From an uncultured Selenomonadales bacterium (lineage in GTDB: Bacteria; Bacillota; Negativicutes; Selenomonadales; Selenomonadaceae), in NCBI GenBank assembly GCA_947165145.1, contig CAMUZG010000012.1, positions 1-62,897 on the forward strand: 62,897 nt of DNA. Reading direction: 5' to 3'. A program made the translations under genes and the position numbers. Each line of letters begins with the position of its first letter. Position 1 is the first letter of the stretch. Below are positions 22,842 to 31,918 of the stretch, one piece after another. Below the pieces are notes generated by a model that had not been told where the DNA came from, ran no database searches, and was given only the letters and a program-made list of their open reading frames with translations.

Positions 22842-23492
22842 TTAGCGGGATACTGGTTCAAAGACGATTGTGTTGTCCTTGATGATGGCGCGTTCTGCCT
22901 GCGAGACTTTTTCGGGTTCGTCGGGAGCGCGAGCAATTATGTCGGCGATTTGAATTTGCACCGGCATGAGTCTGTCGGCAACGACGCATGCTGTTTTGTC
23001 GCCGAAAGCACCCGCATGGACGAAACCGCGACACGTGCCGCGAATGTCAATCGAGCCGCCCGCAATGATTTGCGCACCAGGATTGACATTGCCGCAGATG
23101 AGCACCGAACAATTCGCCGTAATTTCTTGACCGCCGCGCACCGTCCGATTGATGACCATCATCTTTTGCGCTTCGTCGACAGCTTCCTTGACTTTCGGCG
23201 CGGGAGTTTTAACGTTGTCGCGGGAGGGCGGCGCGAGATTCGGGCGTTTCAATTCCGTACTGAAAAGCATTCCGTGCCTATGAAACATTTTGCGCAAAGC
23301 CTCGGTCTGTTCTTCGGCAAAAGATCCTTTCGGGACAAAAACCGTCGTGCCGCGAATGAAAAAGTTATTCCCCGATTGCAACTTGTCTAAAAGATTCGCC
23401 TGCACGTCGTCGAAACTCGCGCCCTTGGCGAACGTGAGCTGCAAGCCGTACTTGAGCCCTTTAATCGTAACTATATCGTTCAATTTAATCAC
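22842..23492 (-). CDS. minC: Septum formation inhibitor MinC
   Basis: 216 residues. The N-terminal domain (to about 95) inhibits FtsZ polymers; the C-terminal beta-helix (from about 110) binds MinD. The latter shows VRGGQEI, GNVNPGAQIIAGGSIDI and GFVHAGAFG turns typical of the family. The start is either GTG 23492, close to an AGGCG, or the TTG three codons later with better spacing. It is transcribed ahead of minD and minE from its own promoter. Confidence 0.94.
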   Translation of the reverse strand: MIKLNDIVTIKGLKYGLQLTFAKGASFDDVQANLLDKLQSGNNFFIRGTTVFVPKGSFAEEQTEALRKMFHRHGMLFSTELKRPNLAPPSRDNVKTPAPKVKEAVDEAQKMMVINRTVRGGQEITANCSVLICGNVNPGAQIIAGGSIDIRGTCRGFVHAGAFGDKTACVVADRLMPVQIQIADIIARAPDEPEKVSQAERAIIKDNTIVFEPVSR

Positions 23493-23522
23493 CGCCTGTT
23501 AATCTGAATTGAGTCCTTCCGC

Positions 23523-23551
23523 ATTATACATAATCCCGCGCAGATTGCCAA
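23523..23551 (-). promoter_or_regulatory. minC promoter
   Basis: Minus strand TTGGCA (23546-23551), 17-base spacer, TATAAT (23523-23528). It is back to back with the carboxyltransferase promoter starting at 23606. Confidence 0.78.
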
Positions 23552-23605
23552 TATTTTTTACAGATTTTTTTCAGCGATAGACTTAGGAATTATTTTGCCG
23601 CAAGA

Positions 23606-23634
23606 TTGACGTTAAGATAACTAAAATCTATAAT
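23606..23634 (+). promoter_or_regulatory. Promoter of the carboxyltransferase gene
   Basis: TTGACG (23606-23611), exactly 17 bases, TATAAT (23629-23634). A strong vegetative promoter 39 bases before the ATG. Confidence 0.85.
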
Positions 23635-23673
23635 CGGAACAAAGTCAACAGTTTTTTTAAGGAGAGTGTAAAT

Positions 23674-25056
23674 ATGGCGAAACCGGTTCAAATCATGGAA
23701 ACAGTCCTGCGCGACGGACATCAATCGCTGTGTGCAACACGCATGCGTTATCGTCAAATGGAGCCGATGCTTGCGAGTCTGGACAAAATCGGCTACAAAG
23801 CTTTGGAGGCATGGGGCGGCGCGACCTTCGACACCTGCTTGAGATTTTTGGACGAAGATCCGTGGGAACGTCTTGACAAGCTCAAAGCAAATCTGAAGAC
23901 GCCAATTCAAATGCTCCTGCGCGGACAAAATCTGCTCGGCTACAATCACTACTCGAACGATGTCGTGGAAAAATTTGTTCAACACGCCGCAGCGCACGGT
24001 ATTGGTGTATTCCGCATTTTCGACGCGCTTAACGACGTTCGCAATCTTCGAGTCGCAATCAAAGCCGCGCTTGCCTGTCCCGAAAAGCCCGAAGTTCAAG
24101 GTTGCCTCGTCTACACGATAAGTCCCGTCCATACCAACGAAATGTTCGTTGAGCTCGCGAAAGAATTGCAGGAAATGGGCTGTCATTCGATTTGTATCAA
24201 GGACATGAGCGGATTGCTCGCGCCGTACGCTGCCGACGATCTCGTTCGCAAGCTCAAAGCGGGTCTCGATATTCCCGTTGAATTGCACACACATTGCACG
24301 TCGGGCTTCGGTCACGCGACTTATCTTAAAGCTATTGAGGCTGGCGTTGACATTGTTGACTGCGCATTGAGTCCTTTCTCAAGCGACACGTCACAGCCCT
24401 GCACCGAAACGATTGTTGCAATGTTGGCTGGCACCGAACGCGATACGGGTCTCGACCGTCAAGCAATGACGCCGATTGCCAAACATTTCCTCGGCGTCAA
24501 AGCTGAACTTATCAAAGAATTCGGGCTGAAAGGTTACTTCGACATCAACGTCAACGTTCTCGACTTCCAAATTCCCGGCGGCATGTTGTCCAATCTTGCC
24601 AATCAGCTCAAAGAGGCGGGCATGGAAGATAAGTATCAAGACTTGCTTGACGAAATGCCTCGTGTTCGCGCAGATGCAGGTTATCCGCCGCTGGTCACGC
24701 CGTCAAGCCAAATCGTCGGCACGATGGCGACCTTCAACGTTATGGCGGGCGAACGCTACAAAATGGTTCCGAACGAGTTCAAGGATATGGTTCGCGGCAA
24801 ATTCGGACGCACGCCCGTTCCCGTCGACCGCAAATTCATCACCGAGACGCTTAAAATCCCTGAAGACCAAATCATCGAGGATTGCTCAATCGAAGACGCT
24901 AAAGGTCAGACTTTCGCGCAATTCAAGGACGAGCTTATCAACAAAGGTTTCCTCAATCCGACCGACGAAGATGTTTTGAGCTACGCGCTGTTCCCGCAGG
25001 TTGCCGAGGAATTTTTCAAAAAACACTACAGCCAAGTCACAGCCTACAGAAGATAA
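23674..25056 (+). CDS. Biotin-dependent carboxyltransferase subunit (OadA / PycB / transcarboxylase 5S type)
   Basis: 460 residues. It transfers CO2 between oxaloacetate or pyruvate and carboxybiotin. Near the N-terminus ETVLRDGHQSL is the HMGL-like TIM-barrel signature. IKDMSGLL and HTHCTSG provide the metal-binding region, and a PycB-type domain ends the protein. The fused biotinyl domain found in many OadA proteins is absent, so biotin must be carried by a separate subunit not in the window. Candidates are the sodium-pumping oxaloacetate decarboxylase alpha chain or the 5S subunit of methylmalonyl-CoA:pyruvate transcarboxylase. AAGGAG precedes the ATG. A terminator follows. Confidence 0.9.
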   Translation: MAKPVQIMETVLRDGHQSLCATRMRYRQMEPMLASLDKIGYKALEAWGGATFDTCLRFLDEDPWERLDKLKANLKTPIQMLLRGQNLLGYNHYSNDVVEKFVQHAAAHGIGVFRIFDALNDVRNLRVAIKAALACPEKPEVQGCLVYTISPVHTNEMFVELAKELQEMGCHSICIKDMSGLLAPYAADDLVRKLKAGLDIPVELHTHCTSGFGHATYLKAIEAGVDIVDCALSPFSSDTSQPCTETIVAMLAGTERDTGLDRQAMTPIAKHFLGVKAELIKEFGLKGYFDINVNVLDFQIPGGMLSNLANQLKEAGMEDKYQDLLDEMPRVRADAGYPPLVTPSSQIVGTMATFNVMAGERYKMVPNEFKDMVRGKFGRTPVPVDRKFITETLKIPEDQIIEDCSIEDAKGQTFAQFKDELINKGFLNPTDEDVLSYALFPQVAEEFFKKHYSQVTAYRR

Positions 25057-25090
25057 TCAAAAGTTGTTTTACTTCAGATAAAAAAACAAG

Positions 25091-25119
25091 ACGGAGGTTT
25101 ATCGCCTCCGCCTTTTTCG
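25091..25119 (+). terminator. Terminator of the carboxyltransferase gene
   Basis: CGGAGG (25091-25096) pairs with CCTCCG (25104-25109), then CCTTTTT. Confidence 0.85.
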
Positions 25120-25437
25120 TTTGCTATGATTGACTTTATCTCTCCATATCTCACCTTCCTACTGCACGTGTTTGGTGGACACGGCAGGTTATTTGCCGCC
25201 GAATCAAGTTGCGGGGACAACTCATTCGGCACTGTGGCGATATTTTGTTATTGGGATTTACGGGCATTATATTTGAAGATTATTAAAGGTTACTTAGAAC
25301 GAAAATGATTTTCTCCTGAAGAATAATCTTCGCCCAACCCGTGGAATAACTGTAGCAGAATTTTTTTTCATTTGCAAGTCACAGACCAAATTTTTTTCAG
25401 CGCGTGTAAAAAATATTGTATTCACGGCGGGGCGGTA
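25120..25437. other. Intergenic region without a supported gene
   Basis: About 320 bases between the carboxyltransferase terminator and the malic enzyme promoter. A 60-codon frame at 25126-25308 has no ribosome binding site and an unremarkable sequence, so I do not call it. I see no tRNA, clear hairpin terminator or known riboswitch. AT-rich stretches dominate its second half. Confidence 0.5.
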
Positions 25438-25466
25438 TTGAAATTGTTTTGCATGGCTAATATAAT
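25438..25466 (+). promoter_or_regulatory. Malic enzyme promoter
   Basis: TTGAAA (25438-25443), 17-base spacer, TATAAT (25461-25466), 45 bases before the TTG start. Confidence 0.8.
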
Positions 25467-25510
25467 ATGCGGCGGTAAATTCAAGCAAGACTGTGAAAGG
25501 ATGAATTTCA

Positions 25511-26749
25511 TTGGCAAACGTCGACAAGGAAGCACTCGCCCTGCACAAAACACATCGCGGCAAACTCGAAGTCAAGAGCAAAGTTCCGCTCGGCACGGCA
25601 TATGATTTGACTTTGGCGTATACGCCGGGCGTCGCCGCTCCCTGTCTTGAAATCAAAGACGACTTCGATAAAATTTACGATTACACCAATCGCGGCAATT
25701 TGGTAGCTGTCGTCACGAACGGCACGGCTGTACTCGGTTTGGGCGACATCGGTGCGGGCGCAGGTCTTCCCGTCATGGAAGGCAAAGCGATTCTCTTCAA
25801 AGGTTTCGCGGGCGTCGACGCTATTCCCATTTGCCTGAACACAAAAAGCGTTCCCGAAATTATCAAGACGATTCAGCTTATGGCTCCGAGTTTCGGCGGC
25901 ATCAATCTTGAAGACATCAAGGCTCCCGAATGCTTCGACATTGAGCACGCGCTCAAAGACAGTGTTGACATTCCCGTCTTCCACGACGACCAACACGGTA
26001 CAGCGATTGTCGTTGCCGCCGCACTGATTAACGCGCTTCGTCTCGTCGGCAAAAAATTTGAGGACATCAAAGTCGTCGTCAACGGCGCAGGTGCCGCAGG
26101 TATGGCGATTACATATTTGATTCAAAAAATGGGCGCGAAAAACGTCATGCTGTGCGATTCGACTGGTGCAATTTATGAAGGTCGCGGCAAGGGCATGAAT
26201 CCCTACAAAGACCAAATCGCCGCCGTTACCAATTTCGATAAAGAGGCGGGCCAACTCGTCGACGTAATTCACGGCGCGGACGTTTTTATCGGCGTGTCGA
26301 AGGCAAATCTTCTTACTGCCGAAATGGTTAAGATGATGAACAGTGACGCGATTATTTTTGCAATGGCTAATCCCGTGCCCGAAATTATGCCTGACGTTGC
26401 GAAGGCGGCGGGAGCTCGTGTCGTCGCTACGGGTCGCAGTGATTTTCCGAACCAGGTCAACAATTTGCTCGCGTTCCCCGGCATTTTCCGTGGTGCGCTT
26501 GATGTTCGTGCTACTGATGTCAACGAGGCAATGAAAATTGCGGCTGCCTACGCGATTGCTTCACTGGTCAGCGAAGACGAACTCGACGAGGAACACGTTA
26601 TCACGACGCCGTTCGATGAGCGTGTTGCTCCGACTGTTGCTGCCGCCGTTGCCAAAGCCGCGCAGGAATCGGGAGTTGCTCGCAACATGACAATCACGCC
26701 CGAACAAGTCGCTCAACATACACGCGAACTTTTGGCAATTAGGAACTAA
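25511..26749 (+). CDS. NAD(P)-dependent malic enzyme
   Basis: 412 residues, the short bacterial form without a phosphotransacetylase tail. Oxidative decarboxylation of malate to pyruvate. The YTPGVA motif near residue 37, metal-binding HDDQHGTA, the Rossmann motif [11 protein letters not shown] and MANPVPEI are all present. The start is TTG 25511, in frame with [11 protein letters not shown], and AAAGG lies ten bases upstream. It follows the carboxyltransferase gene in the same direction but has its own promoter; together they suggest C4-dicarboxylate metabolism. Its last residues (AIRN) are written by a heptamer-like ATTAGGAAC sequence. Confidence 0.95.
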   Translation: MANVDKEALALHKTHRGKLEVKSKVPLGTAYDLTLAYTPGVAAPCLEIKDDFDKIYDYTNRGNLVAVVTNGTAVLGLGDIGAGAGLPVMEGKAILFKGFAGVDAIPICLNTKSVPEIIKTIQLMAPSFGGINLEDIKAPECFDIEHALKDSVDIPVFHDDQHGTAIVVAAALINALRLVGKKFEDIKVVVNGAGAAGMAITYLIQKMGAKNVMLCDSTGAIYEGRGKGMNPYKDQIAAVTNFDKEAGQLVDVIHGADVFIGVSKANLLTAEMVKMMNSDAIIFAMANPVPEIMPDVAKAAGARVVATGRSDFPNQVNNLLAFPGIFRGALDVRATDVNEAMKIAAAYAIASLVSEDELDEEHVITTPFDERVAPTVAAAVAKAAQESGVARNMTITPEQVAQHTRELLAIRN

Positions 26750-26780
26750 TCCAATTCCACATTCCTAATTCCCAATTGAT
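26750..26780 (+). repeat. Heptamer (AATTCCT) intergenic repeat, site 2
   Basis: CCAATTCCACATTCCTAATTCCCAATT lies between the malic enzyme stop and tRNA-Arg and has the same 7-nt periodic units as the other sites. Confidence 0.6.
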
Positions 26781-26784
26781 AAAA

Positions 26785-26859
26785 GTGCTCGTAGTCCAGT
26801 GGATAGGACGTAAGCCTCCGGAGCTTGAAGCGCGGGTTCGACTCCCGCCGAGCACACCA
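26785..26859 (+). tRNA. tRNA-Arg (anticodon CCG)
   Basis: 75 nt including encoded CCA. Acceptor GTGCTCG pairs with CGAGCAC, A73. Anticodon stem TAAGC/GCTTG encloses CTCCGGA, giving CCG (codon CGG). T-arm GCGGG-TTCGACT-CCCGC. A terminator hairpin follows immediately. Confidence 0.95.
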
Positions 26860-26871
26860 TTAACGCAAACG

Positions 26872-26905
26872 AAAAGCACCTTCCGAGTTTGGAGGGTGCT
26901 TTTGA
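26872..26905. terminator. Bidirectional terminator of tRNA-Arg and the TAXI receptor gene
   Basis: AAAAGCACCTTCC and GGAGGGTGCTTTT form a long stem with a 6-base loop, T-rich on both sides. Confidence 0.85.
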
Positions 26906-26922
26906 TTTATGCCGATAAAATT

Positions 26923-27879
26923 TTATTTGAGAACTTTGACTGCGCCTTCGTTCATTTTGATGAAGTCCAAAGCTTCAAGTGCAGTTTCTTTGTTTATGCT
27001 CTTTGCCGCAGAGTGAGCCGCCGCGATTTTGTCCAAGTTGTCGAAGATTGCTTTGGTGAGTTTTTCGCCGAGAGCCGCGTCAATTTTGTCGTTGGCGACG
27101 AGAATAGCCATAACGCTGACGGTCTGAACATCTTCGTCAAAACCTTGGTAAGTGCCTGCGGGAACGACGGTTTTCGTGTAGAACGGATATTTTTCGGCGA
27201 GCTTTTGAATTTGTTCGTCACCGACGGGCAACAAGCGGATTTTGTTCTGAGAAGCAACATCTTGCACGGACGCTGTGGGATAACCGGCCGTCACGAACGC
27301 CGCATCAACAGTACTGTCTTTGATTGCGTAGGCACCTTCAGCGAAGGAAAGGAATTGCTCTTCAACGTCTTCGTAGGTTATGCCGTAAGCTTCGAGAATT
27401 TGACGAGCATTGGCTTCTGCGCCGGAACCAGCCGCGCCGACCGCAACGCGTTTGCCTCTCAAGTCGTTAATGCTTTTGATTCCAGAATCCTCACGAACGA
27501 CGAATTGGCACGTTTCGGGGTAGAGCGACGCAATACCGAAGAGGTTTTCAATCTTGCCGCCCTCTTTGAACATTTCTTGACCGTTGACTGCGTAGTAAGT
27601 TATGTCGTTCTGTACGATTGCAAGTTCGACCTGCTTATCTTTAAGCATGTTGATGTTGGCAACGGACGCGCCCGTGGATTGTGCGCTGGCGTTCATGCCG
27701 CTCTTGTTCAGAACTTCAGCAATCGCGCCGCCGATGGGATAATAAGTGCCTGCAGTGCCGCCCGTGGCGATGTTGATGAATTGCTCCTTTTCACCGCCGC
27801 CGCAACCCGCGATGCCTATCGCTAAAGCCACTGCGCAGACGACCGTAACGATACCTCTGAAAAGCTTGGGCATTCTCAT
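26923..27879 (-). CDS. TAXI-family TRAP transporter substrate-binding lipoprotein
   Basis: 318 residues. A signal peptide with lipobox IAGC (Cys at about residue 26) anchors it to the outer face of the cytoplasmic membrane. The mature part has the TAXI start INIATGGTAGTYYPIG, SGAEANAR and DAAFVTAGYPT motifs. It delivers a ligand, often dicarboxylates or glutamate-like compounds, to a fused TRAP permease; no permease gene is in this window. GAGAGGAG precedes the ATG. The gene is monocistronic between its own promoter and a terminator. Confidence 0.94.
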   Translation of the reverse strand: MRMPKLFRGIVTVVCAVALAIGIAGCGGGEKEQFINIATGGTAGTYYPIGGAIAEVLNKSGMNASAQSTGASVANINMLKDKQVELAIVQNDITYYAVNGQEMFKEGGKIENLFGIASLYPETCQFVVREDSGIKSINDLRGKRVAVGAAGSGAEANARQILEAYGITYEDVEEQFLSFAEGAYAIKDSTVDAAFVTAGYPTASVQDVASQNKIRLLPVGDEQIQKLAEKYPFYTKTVVPAGTYQGFDEDVQTVSVMAILVANDKIDAALGEKLTKAIFDNLDKIAAAHSAAKSINKETALEALDFIKMNEGAVKVLK

Positions 27880-27925
27880 TTGGAAACACTCCTCTCAAAA
27901 ATACGGGGAAATAACTTTCGGGCAG

Positions 27926-27955
27926 ATTATATCACATTCGCCGCCCGCGCGACAA
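27926..27955 (-). promoter_or_regulatory. Promoter of the TAXI receptor gene
   Basis: Minus strand TTGTCG (27950-27955), 18-base spacer, TATAAT (27926-27931), 46 bases before the ATG. Confidence 0.7.
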
Positions 27956-28014
27956 GATTAGTCAATGACAATCTGAAAAATTTTCTGTTAATTTCAAACG
28001 CGCCGAATAATTTA

Positions 28015-28794
28015 TCACTCTTCGTGCGCCGCGAAGGCGTTGTGGTTGTGGATTGATTCAAAGTTCTCGCACTCGACAGCGAACGACGACAGATTTTCCA
28101 CGCCACGCAGAGCAATCACCACGTCGCGCAAAATATCTTCGACGAACTTTGCGTTGTGATAGGCAGCCTCCGTGACGAATTTTTCATCCTCACGTTTAAG
28201 CAACGGGAAAATTTCTGCCGAGCCTTGAGCCTCGATGAGCCTGACGAATTTTTCTATGCTCACATTGTCGAAGTCATTATTGGCGAACGTCAGCTTTGCA
28301 CGACAGATTGAGCGTTGATTGTGTGCGCCGCAGTCAGAAATTTCTTTGCTACAGGGGCACAGCGACGTAAACGGTACGTTCAAGCCCAACGTGAATTTCA
28401 TGCGACTGCCGCGACTCAATTCACCGCTGAATTCGCAGTCGACCGCACTAAGCGACGGTTTCAACGATACGGGCGAAAATTTTTTCACGAAGAATTTGAA
28501 CGCAATCGTTATCGCCGCGAAGTCCGTTGACAGTTTGTCGAGCGCGTCGAGCAAAATTTTTTCCACGTCGGAGATTGTCAGCGGGCGTTGCGTCCATTCC
28601 GTCAAAATTTCCGTCAATCGGCTCATGTGCGTGCCGCGCAGGTTCGCCGCTAATGCTACGGTGAATCGGATTTGCGCCGCGACTTGTTGCACGTTGCCCG
28701 CGTCCGAAATTAAAAATGGCAGGTGCACTCGCGTGACGCCCGTCTGATGTATTTTGATGCCGCGTTCGTCTGGCTGATTTTGTACGTCGATCAT
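28015..28794 (-). CDS. folE2: GTP cyclohydrolase IB (FolE2)
   Basis: First step of folate synthesis, GTP to dihydroneopterin triphosphate, in the metal-flexible class used by many bacteria instead of FolE. 259 residues. The N-terminal DERGIKIHQTGV, the SLCPCSKEISDCGAHNQR segment with the active-site Cys and His, and a late HNHNAFA are intact. The ATG is preceded by GAGGA at about 12 bases, a little far. The rest of the folate genes sit at 2.3-4.4 kb, so the pathway is dispersed. Confidence 0.94.
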   Translation of the reverse strand: MIDVQNQPDERGIKIHQTGVTRVHLPFLISDAGNVQQVAAQIRFTVALAANLRGTHMSRLTEILTEWTQRPLTISDVEKILLDALDKLSTDFAAITIAFKFFVKKFSPVSLKPSLSAVDCEFSGELSRGSRMKFTLGLNVPFTSLCPCSKEISDCGAHNQRSICRAKLTFANNDFDNVSIEKFVRLIEAQGSAEIFPLLKREDEKFVTEAAYHNAKFVEDILRDVVIALRGVENLSSFAVECENFESIHNHNAFAAHEE

Positions 28795-28900
28795 GAATTG
28801 TATCCGTCCTCAACTTATCTAAAATTTTTTCAAGGTTAATGTATATCGCCGTTAAAGTCAAGCGTGCGCCTGCGTCGGTGCTGACGGCACAAAATTTTTC

Positions 28901-28929
28901 TTGACAACGAGCGACGTGCGGTTTATAAT
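28901..28929 (+). promoter_or_regulatory. Consensus promoter of tRNA-Ala
   Basis: TTGACA (28901-28906), exactly 17 bases, TATAAT (28924-28929): full consensus at both hexamers, ten bases before the tRNA. Confidence 0.9.
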
Positions 28930-28939
28930 CGCGTGCGTT

Positions 28940-29015
28940 GGGGACGTAGCTCAGCTGGGAGAGCATCAGGTTCGCAATCTGGGGGTCAAGGGTTCGAATC
29001 CCTCCGTCTCCACCA
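28940..29015 (+). tRNA. tRNA-Ala (anticodon CGC)
   Basis: 76 nt including CCA. Acceptor GGGGACG/CGTCTCC contains the G3-U70 pair that marks alanine tRNAs. The anticodon loop TTCGCAA gives CGC (codon GCG), and the T-arm is AAGGG-TTCGAAT-CCCTC with one weak pair. Discriminator A73. Confidence 0.95.
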
Positions 29016-29029
29016 ACACAGAAATTTTC

Positions 29030-29060
29030 AAGGCGGGAGTTCAAAGCTTCCGCCTTTTGC
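29030..29060 (+). terminator. Terminator after tRNA-Ala
   Basis: AAGGCGG (29030-29036) pairs with CCGCCTT (29050-29056), followed by TTGCGTT. Confidence 0.75.
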
Positions 29061-29115
29061 GTTCAAAAAAAAAATCCCCGCTCAATCGAACGGGGAAATT
29101 TTTTTGCGGAGAAGT

Positions 29116-30084
29116 TCACGGGAATTGACGACTGCCGTAAATTTCAAGCAAAAGCCTGTTGATTTTATCGGTGTCTGGTAAGTCTGGGAGTTTGGAATTT
29201 TTGTGAGCCGCCGCAAATTTTTTCTTGAGTTCGTCAGCCATATCGAAAATTTCAGCGAACGGAATTTCTCCGGCACGAATTTTTTTGAGCAACGGCAAAT
29301 CTTTTTCGCGATACGTCACAATGCCGCGCCCGTCCAAAATGTCAATGCCCGTCAAATACATCCGAATCAAATGCATCGCGTGCTTGTTCAGATGATTGTC
29401 GTCCTTGCGGCGGCGGCGATTGTTCAGCTTGTCGTAATTTCTCACCAACGCTTCAAGACCCGAATTCATCGCCAAAAATTTTCTCAGCGGCAATTTTTCC
29501 GTAGCGACCGAAATAAAAATTTCCTCGTCAGTCGTCTCGAAATTTATCGCGGAATTGTTCAGCCCGTATTCTTCGCGGCAGGACATCATCATTGATTTTA
29601 TCGAGTTCAAGATGTGAAGATTTTTTTCGCGTTGTGGATAGCTGTCGTGCGCCAAAGCGTTCTGCAGTCGTCGAAGTTGTGCCGTCGCAAAGCCCGAAAA
29701 TGTTTTGTAGACGAGCTTCGACAAGAAAATTTCCGTGTTGTCGCGAATTTTTTTGCCCGCGTTGCTCATGTACAAAATGTGTTCCGACTTCGTGCCGAGC
29801 AAATCCAAGACGTTGGGATTATTTTCCGCGCAGAGTTTGAAAAATTTCCGCAAGCCGTAAATCACCGTGTCGGTTTTGTCGTCAACAATCTGTTCAAACG
29901 CTGTGTTCAGCAGTAGCGAATTCATCGACTCAACGGCGACGCCGCGAATGTCAACATCGGAATCGGCGTTGTTCGTCCCGTACGAGATTGAGCCCGCCAA
30001 CGTAAGATACAAAATATTTTCGCCGAGGCGTTCGTCTTCGCGCAAAAAATCATATTCGGCACGTTGCAAAATTTTTTCGTACAA
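29116..30084 (-). CDS. Predicted nucleotidyltransferase (DNA polymerase beta superfamily)
   Basis: 322 residues. The GSISYGTNNADSDVDIRG motif near residue 32 is the nucleotidyltransferase hallmark (GSx..GT, SDxDxRG). It fits the large-type family annotated as predicted nucleotidyltransferase (YcgL-like), whose substrate is unknown. The rest is helical, with a basic NNRRRRKDDN stretch in the middle. I place the start at the TTG 30084 (LYEKILQRAEYDF) because GGGGTGAT lies just upstream; the frame runs to 30117 through TTG codons without a site. It is divergent from nadE and convergent with tRNA-Ala. Confidence 0.85.
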   Translation of the reverse strand: MYEKILQRAEYDFLREDERLGENILYLTLAGSISYGTNNADSDVDIRGVAVESMNSLLLNTAFEQIVDDKTDTVIYGLRKFFKLCAENNPNVLDLLGTKSEHILYMSNAGKKIRDNTEIFLSKLVYKTFSGFATAQLRRLQNALAHDSYPQREKNLHILNSIKSMMMSCREEYGLNNSAINFETTDEEIFISVATEKLPLRKFLAMNSGLEALVRNYDKLNNRRRRKDDNHLNKHAMHLIRMYLTGIDILDGRGIVTYREKDLPLLKKIRAGEIPFAEIFDMADELKKKFAAAHKNSKLPDLPDTDKINRLLLEIYGSRQFP

Positions 30085-30184
30085 ATTATCACCCCGTTCA
30101 AAATTTCTCAACAACAACGTCGCGTCGAAATCATTTTACCACCAACGTTACCGACTTTCAAAAGAACGCGGGCTAAAAATCAGA

Positions 30185-30214
30185 TTGAAATGAACGGCTC
30201 AAAGAGTTTACAAT
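30185..30214 (+). promoter_or_regulatory. nadE-lysA promoter
   Basis: TTGAAA (30185-30190), 18-base spacer, TACAAT (30209-30214). Confidence 0.65.
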
Positions 30215-30304
30215 CAACCATCTGCCCCTTTACTCGTTGACAGCGCGGCATTGACGGTGTAGATTATGAAAAAATTTCACGAACGATTGAAAGGAGCGAT
30301 TGAC

Positions 30305-31918
30305 TTGCCAAAAATAGCTTACGTTCAAATGAAAGTGACGGCGGGGCACCCCGACCTCAACACAGAAAAAATTTTGTACTTCATCGACGAAGCACGGGCT
30401 CAAGGCGCGGACATTGTCATCTTCCCCGAATTCTCAACTCAAGGACAAATGCTCAGCGAAGGCGCATGGGATCAAGAAACTTTCCAAAATGATTGCCAAC
30501 ATTACATTGGAACAATCATCGCGGCGAGCCAAGATATTTTCGTGATATGTGACGACTCAGACGATATTTTTGAAGACTACATTATTGCCAAAGACGGCGA
30601 ACTCGTCGACACGGAGGATTTGCCGTGGAAGATAGAATTTGCTTTCGACGATTGGGATTTCAGCGGTGATGCGGATTTTTGCGTAAGATTTCATTCCGCG
30701 CCGTTCAGTCTCGACAAAAATTTTCCCGCCGAAGAAATTAATTGTCCGATGATTCGCGTCGGAGCGGTTGGTGTGCAGAATAGCGGCAAAAATGTTTACA
30801 CCTTCGACGGCAACAGCGCAGTCTTCAATTCACGCGGCAAAATCGTTCAAGCTATCAAACCGTTCGAGGAACAGATGAACATCATCGACCTGGACAGAAT
30901 TGACAAGTTGCCCGAACTCGACCTGCCTGAAGAATCTGAAGTCGAAAAAATTTATCGTGCGCTGAATTTTGGCGTGAAAAATTTTCTGGAGCAAATCGGC
31001 TTGAACAAAGTCGTTATCGGCGCAAGTGGTGGAATTGATTCTGCGGTTGCCGCCGCGTTGTACGTCGACGTTTTCGGCGCGGAAAATGTCGTTCTCGTCA
31101 ACATGCCCAGCGTCTTCAACTCCGCAACTACAAAAAATTTGAGCGAACAACTTGCCCGCAATCTCGGTTGCAAATATCTTGTCGTGCCGATTCAAGAATC
31201 TGTCGATTGGACGGTCAAACAGCTTGAAGGCGTCGGAATTAGCGTGTCGAGTTTCGTCCGTGAGAACATTCAAGCCCGCGACCGTAGTTCGAGAATTTTG
31301 GCGGCGATTGCGGCATCAATCGGCGGCGTTTTCACCTGCAACGCAAACAAAGCCGAATCAACCGTTGGTTACGCGACACTTTACGGCGACTCGGCAGGAT
31401 TTTTGAGCGCGTTGGCTGACCTGTGGAAATTTCAAGTGTACGCTTTGGCTCGTCACTTCAACGAAAAAATTTTCTGCCGCGAAGTCATTCCGCAAGGCAT
31501 TATCGACATCGTGCCCAGTGCTGAACTTTCAAACGCGCAAAACGTCGACGAGGGCAAGGGCGACCCGCTCAAATATCCGTATCATGATTATTTGTTCCGC
31601 GCTTTTGTCGAACACGATTTGACGCCCGAAGATATTTTGACGCTGTACGACAACGGCACGCTTGAAGATGAGCTCGGCATTGAGGCTGGGCTCGTCGAAA
31701 AATATTTTCCGTCCGCGTATGATTTCACTTCTGATTTGGAACGTTGGTGGAAACAATTCACGGGAATGGGCGTTGCAAAAAGAATTCAATCACCTCCGAT
31801 CCTTGCGGTCACTGACAGACCTTACGGAGCGCGTCACGAGTCGCAGAACGGTTGCTACTTCACGCAGGGCTACTTCAACTTGAAAGCCAAGTTGCTCGGA
31901 GGAACCGTTCATGATTAA
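30305..31918 (+). CDS. nadE: NAD+ synthase with degenerate glutaminase domain
   Basis: Last step of NAD synthesis: amidation of deamido-NAD. 537 residues from a TTG with AAAGGAG eight bases upstream. Residues 1 to about 220 are a nitrilase-like glutamine amidotransferase domain that keeps the Glu in FPEFSTQG. The strand that should carry the nucleophile (ICED) reads FAFDDW at about residue 112, with no Cys. From about 240 the synthetase domain has the ATP loop GASGGIDSAVA and the adenylate region. I infer that it uses free ammonia. The stop overlaps the lysA start by eight bases. Confidence 0.9.
   Translation: MPKIAYVQMKVTAGHPDLNTEKILYFIDEARAQGADIVIFPEFSTQGQMLSEGAWDQETFQNDCQHYIGTIIAASQDIFVICDDSDDIFEDYIIAKDGELVDTEDLPWKIEFAFDDWDFSGDADFCVRFHSAPFSLDKNFPAEEINCPMIRVGAVGVQNSGKNVYTFDGNSAVFNSRGKIVQAIKPFEEQMNIIDLDRIDKLPELDLPEESEVEKIYRALNFGVKNFLEQIGLNKVVIGASGGIDSAVAAALYVDVFGAENVVLVNMPSVFNSATTKNLSEQLARNLGCKYLVVPIQESVDWTVKQLEGVGISVSSFVRENIQARDRSSRILAAIAASIGGVFTCNANKAESTVGYATLYGDSAGFLSALADLWKFQVYALARHFNEKIFCREVIPQGIIDIVPSAELSNAQNVDEGKGDPLKYPYHDYLFRAFVEHDLTPEDILTLYDNGTLEDELGIEAGLVEKYFPSAYDFTSDLERWWKQFTGMGVAKRIQSPPILAVTDRPYGARHESQNGCYFTQGYFNLKAKLLGGTVHD

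Noticed and set aside
25126-25308. 60-codon frame in the gap before malic enzyme
   Set aside because: No ribosome binding site, no promoter and no recognisable sequence; it begins in the terminator tail.
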